Positions 52,137-61,975 of a DNA stretch of 64,000 nucleotides are shown piece after piece. Origin of the DNA: Alistipes shahii WAL 8301 (GTDB lineage Bacteria > Bacteroidota > Bacteroidia > Bacteroidales > Rikenellaceae); contig NZ_CP102253.1 of the NCBI RefSeq assembly GCF_025145845.1, positions 1,550,001 to 1,614,000 of the forward strand. The letters run 5' to 3'. The position numbers and the translations under genes are program-made. A model generated the notes under the pieces. That model was not told where the DNA came from and ran no database searches. It worked only from the letters and a program-made list of their open reading frames with translations. Position 1 is the stretch's first letter. Each line of letters starts with the position of its first letter.

Positions 52137-53522
52137 TTAGCTTTTCATTTTTAATCGCTCCGCCAATGCGGGGCAGCAGGCGTCGATATTGCCGGCGCCG
52201 AAGCTGATCACAACGTCGGTGTCCATCGCGGCCACCTCGTCGGCCAAATGGTCGCGGTCGACGATACGGCACGGCGCGGCGACCCGTCGGGCGATGATCT
52301 CCGAGGTGATGCCCGGAATCGGCTCCTCGCGCGCCGGGTAGATGGGCAGCAGCACCACTTCGTCGGCATGCGACAACGCCTCGGCGAACTCCGCATGGAG
52401 GTCGCGCGTACGGGTGTAGAGGTGGGGCTGGAACAGCGCCGTGATCCGCCGCCCGGGGAACATCTTCCGCACGGAGGTGAGCGTTGCGGCCAGCTCGCGC
52501 GGATGATGGGCGTAGTCGTCCATATAGACCTGCTTCGGGGTGTTGACATAGAACTCGAAACGCCGTTTCACCCCCGAGAACGAGGCCAGCGCGCCGCGCA
52601 GCTTATCGGCATCCAGCGGAGTTCCTCCGGCCTTCGCGGCGCACCACACCGAAGCGACGGCCGCGACCGCGTTTTCGATGTTGACCCACCCCGGAACGCC
52701 CAGCGTGCACCCCTCGAACGCGCCCGAGGGTGTCACCAGGTCGTAACGGTAATGCCCCCCTTCGAGCAGCTGCACGTTGCGGGCGTAGAAATCGCACGGC
52801 TCGTCGTAGGAATAACGGTATACGGCGATCCCGGGGTTGTCGATCACGATGTCGACGCCCCGCTTGATGATGAGCGAGCCGCCCGGCCGGATCTGCCGCA
52901 CGAACTGCGAGAAGGCCTCCTTCACCGCCTCGTGCGTCCCGTAGATGTCGAGGTGGTCGGCGTCGGCCGAGGTGACCACCGCCACGTCGGGATACAGCCG
53001 CAGGAACGACCGGTCGAACTCGTCGGCCTCGACAGCCAGTCTCCCGCCGTCGCCCAGCACCAGATTGCCGCCGAAATTCTTCGAAATGCCCCCCAGAAAA
53101 GCCGAGCCGCCGCCCGTCAGCGCGCGGTTGAGCCATGCCACCATCGTCGAAGTGGTGGTCTTGCCGTGCGTGCCCGCCACGGCCATCACGTATTTGCCCT
53201 CCGCAAGATGCCCCAGCATCTGCGAACGCTTCTCGACGCAGAAACCGTGTTCGCGAAAATAGCGGTATTCGCCGTGATCCTGCGGCACGGCCGGGGTGTA
53301 GACGACCATCGTCTTCTTCGGGTCGAGAAATCCTTCGGGGATCAGCCGCACGTCGTCCTCGTAGTGGACCGCCGCGCCCTCCGCTTCGAGTTCGCCGGTC
53401 AGGTGCGAAGGCGTGCGGTCATAGCCCGCGACGGCATACCCCCCGTGCAGAAAATAGCGCGCCAGGGCACTCATGCCGATGCCGCCAATACCCAGAAAAT
53501 AGACGTTCTTGTATTCCATCAC
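52137..53522 (-). CDS. murC: UDP-N-acetylmuramate-L-alanine ligase
   Basis: 461 residues. FLGIGGIGMSALARYF is the UDP-binding Rossmann motif, and VAGTHGKTTTSTMVAWL the ATP P-loop of Mur ligases; LSHADEVVLLPIYPARE and YMDDYAHHPRELAATL are further blocks. It adds the first amino acid of the peptidoglycan stem. Its start overlaps the murG stop (TGATG). A 133-base AT-rich spacer with two A/T runs separates it from ftsQ. Confidence 0.97.
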   Translation of the reverse strand: MMEYKNVYFLGIGGIGMSALARYFLHGGYAVAGYDRTPSHLTGELEAEGAAVHYEDDVRLIPEGFLDPKKTMVVYTPAVPQDHGEYRYFREHGFCVEKRSQMLGHLAEGKYVMAVAGTHGKTTTSTMVAWLNRALTGGGSAFLGGISKNFGGNLVLGDGGRLAVEADEFDRSFLRLYPDVAVVTSADADHLDIYGTHEAVKEAFSQFVRQIRPGGSLIIKRGVDIVIDNPGIAVYRYSYDEPCDFYARNVQLLEGGHYRYDLVTPSGAFEGCTLGVPGWVNIENAVAAVASVWCAAKAGGTPLDADKLRGALASFSGVKRRFEFYVNTPKQVYMDDYAHHPRELAATLTSVRKMFPGRRITALFQPHLYTRTRDLHAEFAEALSHADEVVLLPIYPAREEPIPGITSEIIARRVAAPCRIVDRDHLADEVAAMDTDVVISFGAGNIDACCPALAERLKMKS

Positions 53523-54619
53523 TTCATTACCTTTACAATCTCATTGACAATATCTTCCGCGGCGTCGGGCCTGGCCAGCGCCTCCAGATTGCGGCTCATC
53601 GCCGCCAGCGTCTCCCGATCCGCCAGCAGCTCCACGGCCCGCGGCATCGCCTTCGTCTGGCACTCGGCGTCCGGAACGACCACCGCCGCGCCCTTCGTCT
53701 CCAGCGCCCGGGCGTTTTTGGTCTGATGGTCCTCGGCCACGTTGGGCGACGGAACGAACAGCACCGGCTTGGCAACGAGGCACAACTCGGAGACCGTCCC
53801 GGCCCCGCTGCGCGAGACGACCAGATCGGCCGCGGCGTAGGCGTAGTCCATGCGGTCGATGAAAGCCCCCTGCCAGACGTGCGCGGCGGGGTGCGCGGCC
53901 AGAAAGGCCTGCATTTCGCGCTCGTAGTACTTGCCCGTCTGCCAGATCACCTGCACGGGGGCCTTGCCGTCCGTCCCGACGATCCACGCCTTCATCATCT
54001 CGTTCAGCGACCGTGTGCCGAGCGACCCGCCGACCACCAGGATCACCGGAAGATCGGGCGTCAGCCCGTAATATTCCAGCGCCTCGGCGCGGTCGGCGCC
54101 CTCCTTCGAAAAGCGGCCCCGCAGGGGATTGCCCGTCAGGACGATCTTCGCCGCCGGGAAGAAGCGTTCCATGCCTTCGTAAGCCGTGCAGATGCGCCGC
54201 GCGCCCTTCGCGAGGATTTTATTCGTCACGCCCGCATAGGAGTTCTGCTCCTGAATCACGGTCGGCACGCCCATCCGCTGCGCGGCCCACAGCACCGGAG
54301 CGCTGGCATAGCCGCCGAAGCCCACCACGGCGTCGGCCCCGAAGTCGCGGATGATCCTCTTCGCCATCCGGATGCTCTTCACCGCCTTGAACGGCACCGC
54401 CAGGTTGCGCCAGTCCAGCCGCCGCTGAAGGCCCGCGATCGGCAAGCCCACGATGCGGTAGCCCAGCGCCGGGACCTTCTCCATCTCCATCTTGCCCTCG
54501 GCCCCGACGAAGAGAATCTCCACCCCGTCGCCGAAACGCCGTTTCAAGGCCTCGGCCACAGCCACGGCCGGGTAGATATGGCCTCCGGTTCCACCTCCGG
54601 AAAGAATGATGCGTTTCAT
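53519..54619 (-). CDS. murG: UDP-GlcNAc transferase (lipid II synthesis)
   Basis: 366 residues, a GT-B enzyme. IILSGGGTGGHIYPAVAVAE is the lipid I binding site, VVGFGGYASAPVLWAA the second Gly-rich loop, and SRSGAGTVSELCLVAKPVLFVPSP the UDP-GlcNAc-binding GT-B signature. It makes lipid II. Coupled to murC; comM lies upstream by about 55 bases. Confidence 0.97.
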   Translation of the reverse strand: MKRIILSGGGTGGHIYPAVAVAEALKRRFGDGVEILFVGAEGKMEMEKVPALGYRIVGLPIAGLQRRLDWRNLAVPFKAVKSIRMAKRIIRDFGADAVVGFGGYASAPVLWAAQRMGVPTVIQEQNSYAGVTNKILAKGARRICTAYEGMERFFPAAKIVLTGNPLRGRFSKEGADRAEALEYYGLTPDLPVILVVGGSLGTRSLNEMMKAWIVGTDGKAPVQVIWQTGKYYEREMQAFLAAHPAAHVWQGAFIDRMDYAYAAADLVVSRSGAGTVSELCLVAKPVLFVPSPNVAEDHQTKNARALETKGAAVVVPDAECQTKAMPRAVELLADRETLAAMSRNLEALARPDAAEDIVNEIVKVMK

Positions 54620-54675
54620 CGTATCTAATTTTTAATTCTTAATTTTTAATTGATTCTGCCGCCGGGGCGGCAGAA

Positions 54676-56217
54676 TCATCGTCCCCAGTTCCCCCGGTCC
54701 AGCGACCGGTAGTTGATCGCCTCGGCGATGTCCGCCTGAACGATGTCGGCGCGTCCCGCCAGGTCGGCGATCGTGCGCGCCGCCTTCAGGATACGGTCGT
54801 AGGCCCGCGCCGAGAGCGACAACCGCTCCATGGCCCGCTCCAGCAGCGCGGCCGAAGCCGCATCGAGGCGGCAGTATTCGCGCAGCATCGCGCTGTTCAT
54901 CATCGAGTTGGTATGAACCCCCTCGACACCGCCGAAGCGCGCCTCCTGCACCGCCCGCGCCCGGATGACCCGTTCGCGAACCGCAGCGCTCGCCTCGCCC
55001 GGCGCAGCCGCCGACAACTCCTGCGGAGTCACGGGCGTCACCTCCACATGCAGGTCGATGCGGTCCATCAGCGGACCCGAAATGCGCCCCATATAACGGT
55101 GCACCGACCCCGGAGAACAGGTGCACTCCTTCGTCGGGTGGTTGTAATAGCCGCACGGGCAGGGATTCATCGCCGCCACGAGCGTAAAATTCGCCGGGTA
55201 TTCGACGCTGTATCTGGCCCGCGAAACCACGATCTTCTTCTCCTCCAGCGGCTGCCGCAGCACTTCGAGCACGCTGCGCCCGAATTCGGGCAGCTCATCG
55301 AGGAACAGCACGCCGTTGTGGGCCAGCGACACCTCGCCCGGCCGGGGCGACTGCCCGCCGCCGATCACGGCAACCTGCGAAGCCGTATGATGCGGAGCGC
55401 GAAACGGCCGCCGGGTCATCAGCCCGCCCGTCACGCCCGCCTTGCCCGCCACGGAGTGTATCTTGGTCGTTTCGAGCGCCTCTTCGCGCGAAAGCGGCGG
55501 CAGGATCGTCGGCAGACGCCGTGCGAGCATCGTCTTGCCCGAACCCGGCGCACCGACCATGATGACGTTGTGCCCTCCCGCCGCGGCGATCTCCAGCGCA
55601 CGTTTCACATGCGTCTGGCCCCGCACGTCGGCGAAATCCTCCGCATAGTGCGTCGCCGCCGCGGCGAACGGTTCGTCGTCGGCCGGCACGGCAGGCGCAA
55701 TCTCCGCCTCGCCGTTCAGGTATCCGACGACCTGGCGCAAGGTCGTGGCGCCGATCACCTCGATGCCGTCGACAACCGCGGCCTCCGCCGCGTTTTCCGC
55801 CGGCAGCACCACCCGCCGCAGCCCCTCCGAACGCGCCCGGACCGCAACGGGAAGCACGCCCCGCACGGGTTTGAGCGAGCCGTCGAGCGACAGTTCGCCG
55901 ACGAACATCGTCCCGGCGACCGCCCCGGCGTCGATGCGGCCCATCGCCGCGAGGATTCCCACGGCGATCGGCAGGTCGAAACCCGCCCCCTCCTTGCGCA
56001 GGTCGGCCGGAGCGAGGCTCACGACCACCTTCTTGCCCGACATCCGCTCGCCCGAGTTCTCGAACGCCGCCCGGATGCGCTGTTCGCTCTCCTTCACGGC
56101 ATTGTCGGGCAGTCCCACGAGGTACATGCCCAGACCGCCGCCGGCGATGTTGACCTCGACGGTCACCGCCACGGCGTCGATCCCGGCGACCGCTCCTGCA
56201 AATGTACGAACGAACAT
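54676..56217 (-). CDS. comM: YifB/ComM-family Mg-chelatase-like AAA+ ATPase
   Basis: 513 residues from ATG 56217. N-terminal Lon-protease-like domain (VNIAGGGLGMYLVGLPDNAVKESEQRI), central AAA+ domain with Walker A GAPGSGKTMLARRL and Walker B VLFLDELPEF, and a C-terminal domain with ERVIRAR and SARAYDRILKAARTIADL. In naturally competent bacteria ComM drives branch migration of DNA uptake intermediates. A Cys cluster (NPCPCGYYNHPTKECTCSPG) is the usual zinc site. An open extension past 56217 has no start codon with good context. Confidence 0.93.
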   Translation of the reverse strand: MFVRTFAGAVAGIDAVAVTVEVNIAGGGLGMYLVGLPDNAVKESEQRIRAAFENSGERMSGKKVVVSLAPADLRKEGAGFDLPIAVGILAAMGRIDAGAVAGTMFVGELSLDGSLKPVRGVLPVAVRARSEGLRRVVLPAENAAEAAVVDGIEVIGATTLRQVVGYLNGEAEIAPAVPADDEPFAAAATHYAEDFADVRGQTHVKRALEIAAAGGHNVIMVGAPGSGKTMLARRLPTILPPLSREEALETTKIHSVAGKAGVTGGLMTRRPFRAPHHTASQVAVIGGGQSPRPGEVSLAHNGVLFLDELPEFGRSVLEVLRQPLEEKKIVVSRARYSVEYPANFTLVAAMNPCPCGYYNHPTKECTCSPGSVHRYMGRISGPLMDRIDLHVEVTPVTPQELSAAAPGEASAAVRERVIRARAVQEARFGGVEGVHTNSMMNSAMLREYCRLDAASAALLERAMERLSLSARAYDRILKAARTIADLAGRADIVQADIAEAINYRSLDRGNWGR

Positions 56218-56219
56218 GG

Positions 56220-57776
56220 CTAAAAAGGCGCTTCGTCGTCGATCTTCGTCGAGCGGTTGACGTCGAACTCCCCGCCCATCGCCGCACCGAGGCCCGACGT
56301 CCCCGGCTGGCTGTTCGAACCGCTGGCGTAGTCGTCGTAGGCCTGCTGGCTCTCCGCCGCCTGCGCGGGCGGCAGCATCGAGTCCTCCACGTCGGCGAAG
56401 CGGGCCTGCTCCTTCAGGAAGCGCAGGTTCACGTCGCACACCGCGCCGTTACGGTGCTTGGCGAGGATGATCTCGGCCATGCCCGCCGTGGGCATGCCGT
56501 TCTCGTCCTGGTTGATGCCGTAATACTCCGGACGGTGGATGAAGGCCACGATGTCGGCGTCCTGCTCGATAGCGCCCGACTCGCGGAGGTCCGACAGCTG
56601 GGGACGCTTCGAGCCGCCGCGCATTTCGGTGGCGCGGCTCAACTGCGAAAGGGCGATCATCGGCACGTTCAGCTCCTTGGCGATGGCCTTCAGCGTACGC
56701 GAAATGAAGGCCACCTCCTGCTCGCGGTTGCCCTTCGTGTCCTGATTGCCGGTCATCAGCTGGAGGTAGTCGATGATGATGATCTTGATGTCGTTATGAA
56801 TTTTCAGACGCCGGGCCTTCGAGCGGAACTCGAAGACCGAAAGGGCCGGAGTGTCGTCGATGAACAACGGCGCCGTGCCCAACGGCTTGGTGGCCGATTC
56901 GAGGTGCCGCCACTGCTCGGGCGTCAGACGCCCCGACTTGACGTCGTTGCCCGAAAGTCCCGTCTCGGCGATGATCAGACGCATCATCAGCTGCACGGAG
57001 GACATTTCGAGCGAAAAGAACGCCACGCCCTGCTCGTGGTCGACGGCCATGTTGCGGGCCATCGAGAGCACGAAGGCTGTCTTACCCATCGAGGGACGCG
57101 CGGCGACGATGATCAGGTCGGACAGCTGCCAGCCCAGCGTCACGCGGTCCAGAGCCATGAAGCCCGACGGCACGCCGCTGAAGGCGCTGGTGTTCTTCGA
57201 TGCCTCCTCGATCTGCATCAGCGCCCGGGCCAGGATGTCCTTGGACGACTGCACCGAACGTTTGACGTGCCCCTCGGCGACCTTGAAGATCTCGCCTTCG
57301 GCGTAACCGATCAGCTCCGTGACGTCGGTCGACTCGTCGTAGGAGCGTTTCTGAATCTCGGTCGCCGAGCGGATCAGCTCGCGCTGCACGTATTTCTGGG
57401 CGATGATCTTGGCGTGGAACTCGACGTTGGCCGCCGAACCGACCTTCTGGGTCAGCTGCGCGAGGTACGAAGCGCCGCCCACCTTCTTCAGCTCCTTCTT
57501 GGCCTTGAGCCGCTCGGTCACGGTATAGAGGTCGATGGGTTTCAGCTCCATCGACAGTTCGTTGATCGCCTTGTAGATCAGGCGGTGTTCCTCGGTGTAG
57601 AACGCCTCGGGGGAGACGAACTCCTGCACGGTGATGATGCAGTCCTTTTCGAGCATCAGCGCACCGAGCACGGCCTCCTCCAGCTCGACCGCCTGCGGGG
57701 GTACGTTGCCGACGGTATCGGTCATCGCCTCGAACGCCTCCCGGTTGCGGGAGGAGGGTGTAAAATCTTTCGCCAT
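56220..57776 (-). CDS. dnaB: Replicative DNA helicase DnaB
   Basis: 518 residues from ATG 57776. The N-terminal domain has PPQAVELEEAVLGALMLEKD, the RecA-like domain ARPSMGKTAFVLSMARNMA (Walker A), IIIDYLQLM (Walker B) and LSQLSRATEMR, followed by SDLRESGAIEQDADIVAFIHR. It unwinds DNA at the replication fork. Walker A is normal for the family. A perfect promoter lies upstream and comM follows with a two-base spacer, which suggests one transcript through the division cluster, though internal promoters may exist. Confidence 0.97.
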   Translation of the reverse strand: MAKDFTPSSRNREAFEAMTDTVGNVPPQAVELEEAVLGALMLEKDCIITVQEFVSPEAFYTEEHRLIYKAINELSMELKPIDLYTVTERLKAKKELKKVGGASYLAQLTQKVGSAANVEFHAKIIAQKYVQRELIRSATEIQKRSYDESTDVTELIGYAEGEIFKVAEGHVKRSVQSSKDILARALMQIEEASKNTSAFSGVPSGFMALDRVTLGWQLSDLIIVAARPSMGKTAFVLSMARNMAVDHEQGVAFFSLEMSSVQLMMRLIIAETGLSGNDVKSGRLTPEQWRHLESATKPLGTAPLFIDDTPALSVFEFRSKARRLKIHNDIKIIIIDYLQLMTGNQDTKGNREQEVAFISRTLKAIAKELNVPMIALSQLSRATEMRGGSKRPQLSDLRESGAIEQDADIVAFIHRPEYYGINQDENGMPTAGMAEIILAKHRNGAVCDVNLRFLKEQARFADVEDSMLPPAQAAESQQAYDDYASGSNSQPGTSGLGAAMGGEFDVNRSTKIDDEAPF

Positions 57777-57800
57777 GGATAATCGGATTCTTTCAAAGGT

Positions 57801-57831
57801 CAAAAGTAAGCATAAGCGGGGAGAAATCAAA
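57801..57831 (-). promoter_or_regulatory. Promoter of dnaB
   Basis: Minus strand: TTTG at 57831-57828, 19-base spacer, TACTTTTG at 57808-57801, followed 24 bases later by the dnaB start. A hairpin AAACCGGG...CCCGGTTT (57829-57851) lies just upstream. Confidence 0.82.
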
Positions 57832-58027
57832 ACCGGGCGGAACCCCGGTTTGTCGAAAACTATGTTTATAACACAGCTTCCGCCACCGAATGCCGGAACG
57901 GACCGGATGCCGGTCCCCGGCGGGCCGCCGCGTTTCGGGGCCTGTCCTGCCCCAAACCCCTTTCGCGGAAGGGGTTCACGGCCTGCGGCCGGAATAACGT
58001 CCTGTTGATAAGTTTTCGAATCGCCGC

Positions 58028-58750
58028 CTACTCCTTCACGCCCAGTTCGCGCTGCGAGACGGCGAGGGCGGCGATGCTGATGCGGCAGCCGGGCGCATCG
58101 CGCAGGATCGCCGAGGCGCACGAAAGCAGCGTCGAGCCGGTGGTCATCACGTCGTCGACCAGCAGGACGTGCCGCCCGGCGAGCCGTTCGGGACGGCACA
58201 CCGCAAAGGCGTCTTCGACGTTGCCGGCCCGCTCGCGGCGGGGCTTGAGGGCCTGGCTGGCGGTGTTGCGCACCCGGCTGACGCTGCGGCGGTCGACCTC
58301 CACGCCCAACTGCGCGGCGATCCCCTCGGCGATGTATTCCGACTGGTTATACCCCCTCCGGCAACGCTTAAAGGGGTGCAGCGGCAGCGGAACGACCACC
58401 TCCACGTCGTCGTAGAGTCCGCTTTCACGCAGATACCGCCCGTACCACGCGCCCATCTCCCGGGCCGTGCGCCACGCCCCGCGGTACTTGAAGCCGTGGA
58501 TCAGCCGCCGCCAGCCGCTCGCGCGGACGAAGAACAGAAAGCCCGAAGCCTGACAGACGGGGACCATGCCCCAGCATCGGCGCACCACGGGGTTGTCGGC
58601 CTCGCGCCAGTAGCCCGTCAGCGGCGCCGTGGCGCGGCACAAGGTGCAGACCGTGCGTTCGCCGCGCGTAAGCGGCTCCCCGCAGACGGCGCAGCGGGGC
58701 GGGAACAGCAGCGACGCGACATCGCGGACGAGGTCATTGAGGATCGACAT
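58028..58750 (-). CDS. ComF-family phosphoribosyltransferase-like protein
   Basis: 240 residues from ATG 58750. An N-terminal zinc-ribbon-like part (FPPRCAVCGEPL and TVCTLCRATAP) is followed by a PRTase fold with the PRPP loop LLVDDVMTTGSTLLSC. YNQSEYIAEGIA and FKYRGAWRTAREMG are family blocks. Homologues take part in DNA uptake and recombination; the enzymatic reaction is unclear. The start lies inside the end of priA with a 17-base overlap. Confidence 0.92.
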   Translation of the reverse strand: MSILNDLVRDVASLLFPPRCAVCGEPLTRGERTVCTLCRATAPLTGYWREADNPVVRRCWGMVPVCQASGFLFFVRASGWRRLIHGFKYRGAWRTAREMGAWYGRYLRESGLYDDVEVVVPLPLHPFKRCRRGYNQSEYIAEGIAAQLGVEVDRRSVSRVRNTASQALKPRRERAGNVEDAFAVCRPERLAGRHVLLVDDVMTTGSTLLSCASAILRDAPGCRISIAALAVSQRELGVKE

Positions 58751-60992
58751 TGACGACAACGGTGATCGACTTGAACGCCGGGTTTCCGGCAAAGGTTTTC
58801 AGCTCGGCCGCGAGCAGTTCGCGGGCGCGGGCCGAAGAGGCGCCGCTCTCGATTTTCAGCAGAAGGCCCACGAGGTATTCGCCGCGGATGCGGTCGACGG
58901 GCGGGGTCATCGGCCCCAGCAGACGGCGGCCGAAACGGGTGCGCAGGCGTGCGGCGAGGTCCATGACCCCGTTTCGGAGCACCGAAGGGTCGCGGTGGCG
59001 CAGCGTGAGCGACGTGAGCCGCGCATAGGGCGGATAGAAAAAGGCTTTGCGCTCGGCGAGCTGTGCGCGGGCCATCCCCTCGAAATCGCCCGCCGCGACC
59101 TGCCGGATCACGGGATGCCCCGGTTCGGAGGTCTGGATCACCACCTCGCCCCCGTCATCGCGCCGTCCGGCGCGGCCCGCCACCTGCATCATCAGCTGGA
59201 AAGCCCGTTCGGCGGCCCGGAAATCGGGGTTGTTCAGCAGGTTGTCGGCATTGAGGATGCCGACGAGCGACACCCCCGCGAAGTCGAAACCCTTGGTGAT
59301 CATCTGCGTGCCGACCAGAATATCGGTCCGGCGGGCCTCGAAATCGGCGATGATGGCGCTGAACGCCTTTTCGGAGGTCACGCTGTCCCGGTCCAAACGG
59401 GCAACCCGCGCTTCGGGGAAAATCCGGGAAATCTCCTCCTCGACCTTCTCGGTCCCGAAGCCCATCGGGAGCACATCGGTGACCTTGCACGAAGGGCACT
59501 TCGCCGGCACGTCCTCCGTATGGCCGCAGTAGTGGCAGACGAGTTTCCGCCCGCCCTTGTGGTAGGTCAGCGTCACGTTGCAATGGGGGCAGCGGGCCGT
59601 CCAGCCGCACTCGGAACACGCGACGTAGGGCGAAAACCCGCGGCGGTTCTGAAACAGCATCACCTGCCCGCCCCGGTCGAGGGTCTCGCCGATCCGGTCC
59701 AGCAGGAGTTTGTTGAAATGGGCCTTGCGCTCGCCGCGCCTGGCGGCGCGCAGGGTGTCGGAAACGAGGATTTCGGGCGGGCGGGCGTCGCCGTAACGCT
59801 CAGTCAGCTCCGCGCGCCCGTATTTGCCCGACGCGGCGTTGAGCCACGTTTCGAGCGACGGCGTGGCGCTGCCCAGCAGCGTCCGGCCCCCCGTCAGGCG
59901 CGCCATCACCACGGCGCAGTCGCGGGCGTTGTAGCGCGGCGCAGGCTCCGTCTGCTTGTAGCTGGCGTCGTGCTCCTCGTCGACGACGATCAGCTGCAAA
60001 TGCTTCAGCGGCAGGAAGACCGACGACCGCACGCCGACCACGAACTCGCCCCCGTCGGAGCGGTTCAGCCGCAGGTAGGTCTCCGTGCGGCGGCGGTTGG
60101 TGAGTTTGGAATGGTACGGAGTGACGCGGCTGCCGAAGATGCGCTCCATGCGCTCGATCAGCTGCGCCGTAAGGGCGATTTCGGGCACCAGCAGCAAAAC
60201 ATCGCCGCCCCGGGAGAGCACCTCGGCGATCAGGTGGATGTAAATCTCGGTCTTGCCCGAACCGGTGACGCCCTGCAAAAGAGCGGTGGTTTTCCCGGCG
60301 GCGAACTGTTCGCGCAGGGCGTTCAACGCCGTCAGCTGGTGCGCCGTCAGCTCCGGAAGGCGGAAGGCCGACCCGCCGCGCTCGACCGAACGTTCGCGCT
60401 GGGTGCAGACGATGTATTTCTTGCGCTCGAGGGCGTGCAGCACGGCATAATCGGCCCGGAGCAGGCGGCGGGCCACCTCGCCCGTCGCGATGCGCGTCTC
60501 GTCGCCGGCCGCAGCCAGCTCGAGCAGCGCCTCGTACTGCTTCGGGGCGCGCCGTTCGATCTTCTCGCAGACTTCGTGAAAACGCCCCTCGTCGCGGAGT
60601 TCCGCAGCCAGCGACACGTAACACTCGGTGCGGGGACGGAACTCGTCGCCGGAGAACTCCTCCTCCGTGTCGCCCGAAGGCTTCATCAGCGCAGGCAGCG
60701 CCACGCGCATCACCTCCCCCAGGGAGCACATATAGTACGAGGCGATCCACTCCCACAGCGCCATCTGCTGCGCCGAGAGCAGAGGCGCATCGTAGAGCAC
60801 GCGCTGGATCGGTTTGACGGTTTTGAAATCGGGCCGGCGGTCGTGGACCCGCCACACGATGCCCGTATAGAATTTGCGTGCGCCGAACTGCACCGCCACG
60901 GCCTGCCCGGCCGCGACGTCCGTGCCTCCGGGCACGGCAAACGTGTAGACGGGCTGCGCCAGCGGAAGAACTATGTCGGCGTAGAGCTGCAT
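58734..60992 (-). CDS. priA: Primosomal protein N' (replication restart helicase PriA)
   Basis: 752 residues from ATG 60992 (MQLYADIVLPLAQPVYTFAVPG). Walker A is LLQGVTGSGKTEIYIHL, the DEEH box LIVVDEEHDASYKQ, and a zinc part with CSECGWTARCPHCNVTL and CHYCGHTEDVPAKCPSCK. Helicase motifs LLGSATPSLETW and AGRAGRRDDGG follow. It reloads DnaB at stalled forks. It overlaps yitT by one base and comF by 17 bases; priA-comF neighbours are common. Confidence 0.96.
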   Translation of the reverse strand: MQLYADIVLPLAQPVYTFAVPGGTDVAAGQAVAVQFGARKFYTGIVWRVHDRRPDFKTVKPIQRVLYDAPLLSAQQMALWEWIASYYMCSLGEVMRVALPALMKPSGDTEEEFSGDEFRPRTECYVSLAAELRDEGRFHEVCEKIERRAPKQYEALLELAAAGDETRIATGEVARRLLRADYAVLHALERKKYIVCTQRERSVERGGSAFRLPELTAHQLTALNALREQFAAGKTTALLQGVTGSGKTEIYIHLIAEVLSRGGDVLLLVPEIALTAQLIERMERIFGSRVTPYHSKLTNRRRTETYLRLNRSDGGEFVVGVRSSVFLPLKHLQLIVVDEEHDASYKQTEPAPRYNARDCAVVMARLTGGRTLLGSATPSLETWLNAASGKYGRAELTERYGDARPPEILVSDTLRAARRGERKAHFNKLLLDRIGETLDRGGQVMLFQNRRGFSPYVACSECGWTARCPHCNVTLTYHKGGRKLVCHYCGHTEDVPAKCPSCKVTDVLPMGFGTEKVEEEISRIFPEARVARLDRDSVTSEKAFSAIIADFEARRTDILVGTQMITKGFDFAGVSLVGILNADNLLNNPDFRAAERAFQLMMQVAGRAGRRDDGGEVVIQTSEPGHPVIRQVAAGDFEGMARAQLAERKAFFYPPYARLTSLTLRHRDPSVLRNGVMDLAARLRTRFGRRLLGPMTPPVDRIRGEYLVGLLLKIESGASSARARELLAAELKTFAGNPAFKSITVVVNVDPQ

Positions 60993-61885
60993 CAGCCCTT
61001 CCCGATTGTCTGGAATCCCTTCCCGTAGACGCCCATGACCGATCCGACGGTCATAAAGGCCTCGGGGTCGATGGTCTTGACGAATTTGAGGATCATCGAG
61101 GTCTCCCGCTTGCGGCAGACCACCATGACGATTTTGGACTCCTTTTTCGAATACCACCCCTGCGAGTCGATGAGCGTCACCCCGCGGTGGACGTTGTCGA
61201 CGATCGCCTGGGCCATTTTCTCGTAGTCGTGCGTGACGATGAAGACCTGGCTCGACTGCTGGTTTCCGGCCATGATCATATCGACCGTGTAACCCACGAC
61301 GGCCGTCATCACGTAGCCGTAAATCACGGCGCTGATGCCCATGCCCACCAGCAGGGCCGAACCGATGATGACGAAATCGGAGTAGATGAGGATTTTGCCG
61401 TAGCTGACCGTGCGGTACTTGTTGATGATCATGGCCACGATGTCCGTGCCGCCCGTCGAGCCGCCCTGCGAGAAGCAGAGCGCGATGCCGGCGCCGGCCA
61501 GAATACCGCCCATGACGATGGCCAGCAGGTTGTCGACCCCGAGGAAGTTGCCATCGGGAAGCACCTCCTGCCAGAAGTTCATGCCCAAGGAGATGATCAC
61601 CACGCAGAAGATGGTCTTGAGACCGAAATTCCACCCCACGATAAACCCGGCGACCAGCAGCAGGACGGCATTGATGATGAAAACCATCGTACCGATCTGC
61701 AGGTCGATTCCCGCCGTCGAGAGCGCATTGCACAGCACGAGCGACAGACCTGCGGCGCCGCCGCCGACGCCGCCGGCCGGGAGTATGCAGCCGATCCAGC
61801 CGAAAGAGTACATCAGCATGCCGACAGCCATCAGAACATACTCCTTGACGGGTTTGAGCACGATGTCGGGATTGATGGGTTTCAT
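60992..61885 (-). CDS. YitT-family membrane protein
   Basis: 297 residues. Five to six N-terminal membrane segments (about 12-190, with GGVGGGAAGLSLVLCNAL and CFSQGGSTGGTDIVAMI) precede a soluble DUF2179-type C-terminal domain (about 200-290, RGVTLIDSQGWYSKKESKIVMVVCRKRE). This is the YitT layout; its transport or sensing role is not known. It is coupled to priA by TGATG. Confidence 0.9.
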   Translation of the reverse strand: MKPINPDIVLKPVKEYVLMAVGMLMYSFGWIGCILPAGGVGGGAAGLSLVLCNALSTAGIDLQIGTMVFIINAVLLLVAGFIVGWNFGLKTIFCVVIISLGMNFWQEVLPDGNFLGVDNLLAIVMGGILAGAGIALCFSQGGSTGGTDIVAMIINKYRTVSYGKILIYSDFVIIGSALLVGMGISAVIYGYVMTAVVGYTVDMIMAGNQQSSQVFIVTHDYEKMAQAIVDNVHRGVTLIDSQGWYSKKESKIVMVVCRKRETSMILKFVKTIDPEAFMTVGSVMGVYGKGFQTIGKG

Positions 61886-61975
61886 AACGAAGGGGGTTAT
61901 TCGGGGTTTGCCTCCGCAAAGGCGGCGCAGGCCGGACGCAGAGCCGGGTCCACCCGCGTTCTGCCGAGGCGCAGC

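Noticed and set aside
57829..57851. Hairpin upstream of dnaB as a terminator of comF
   Set aside because: It lacks a T run on the minus strand and overlaps the -33 box of dnaB, so it is reported only with the promoter.
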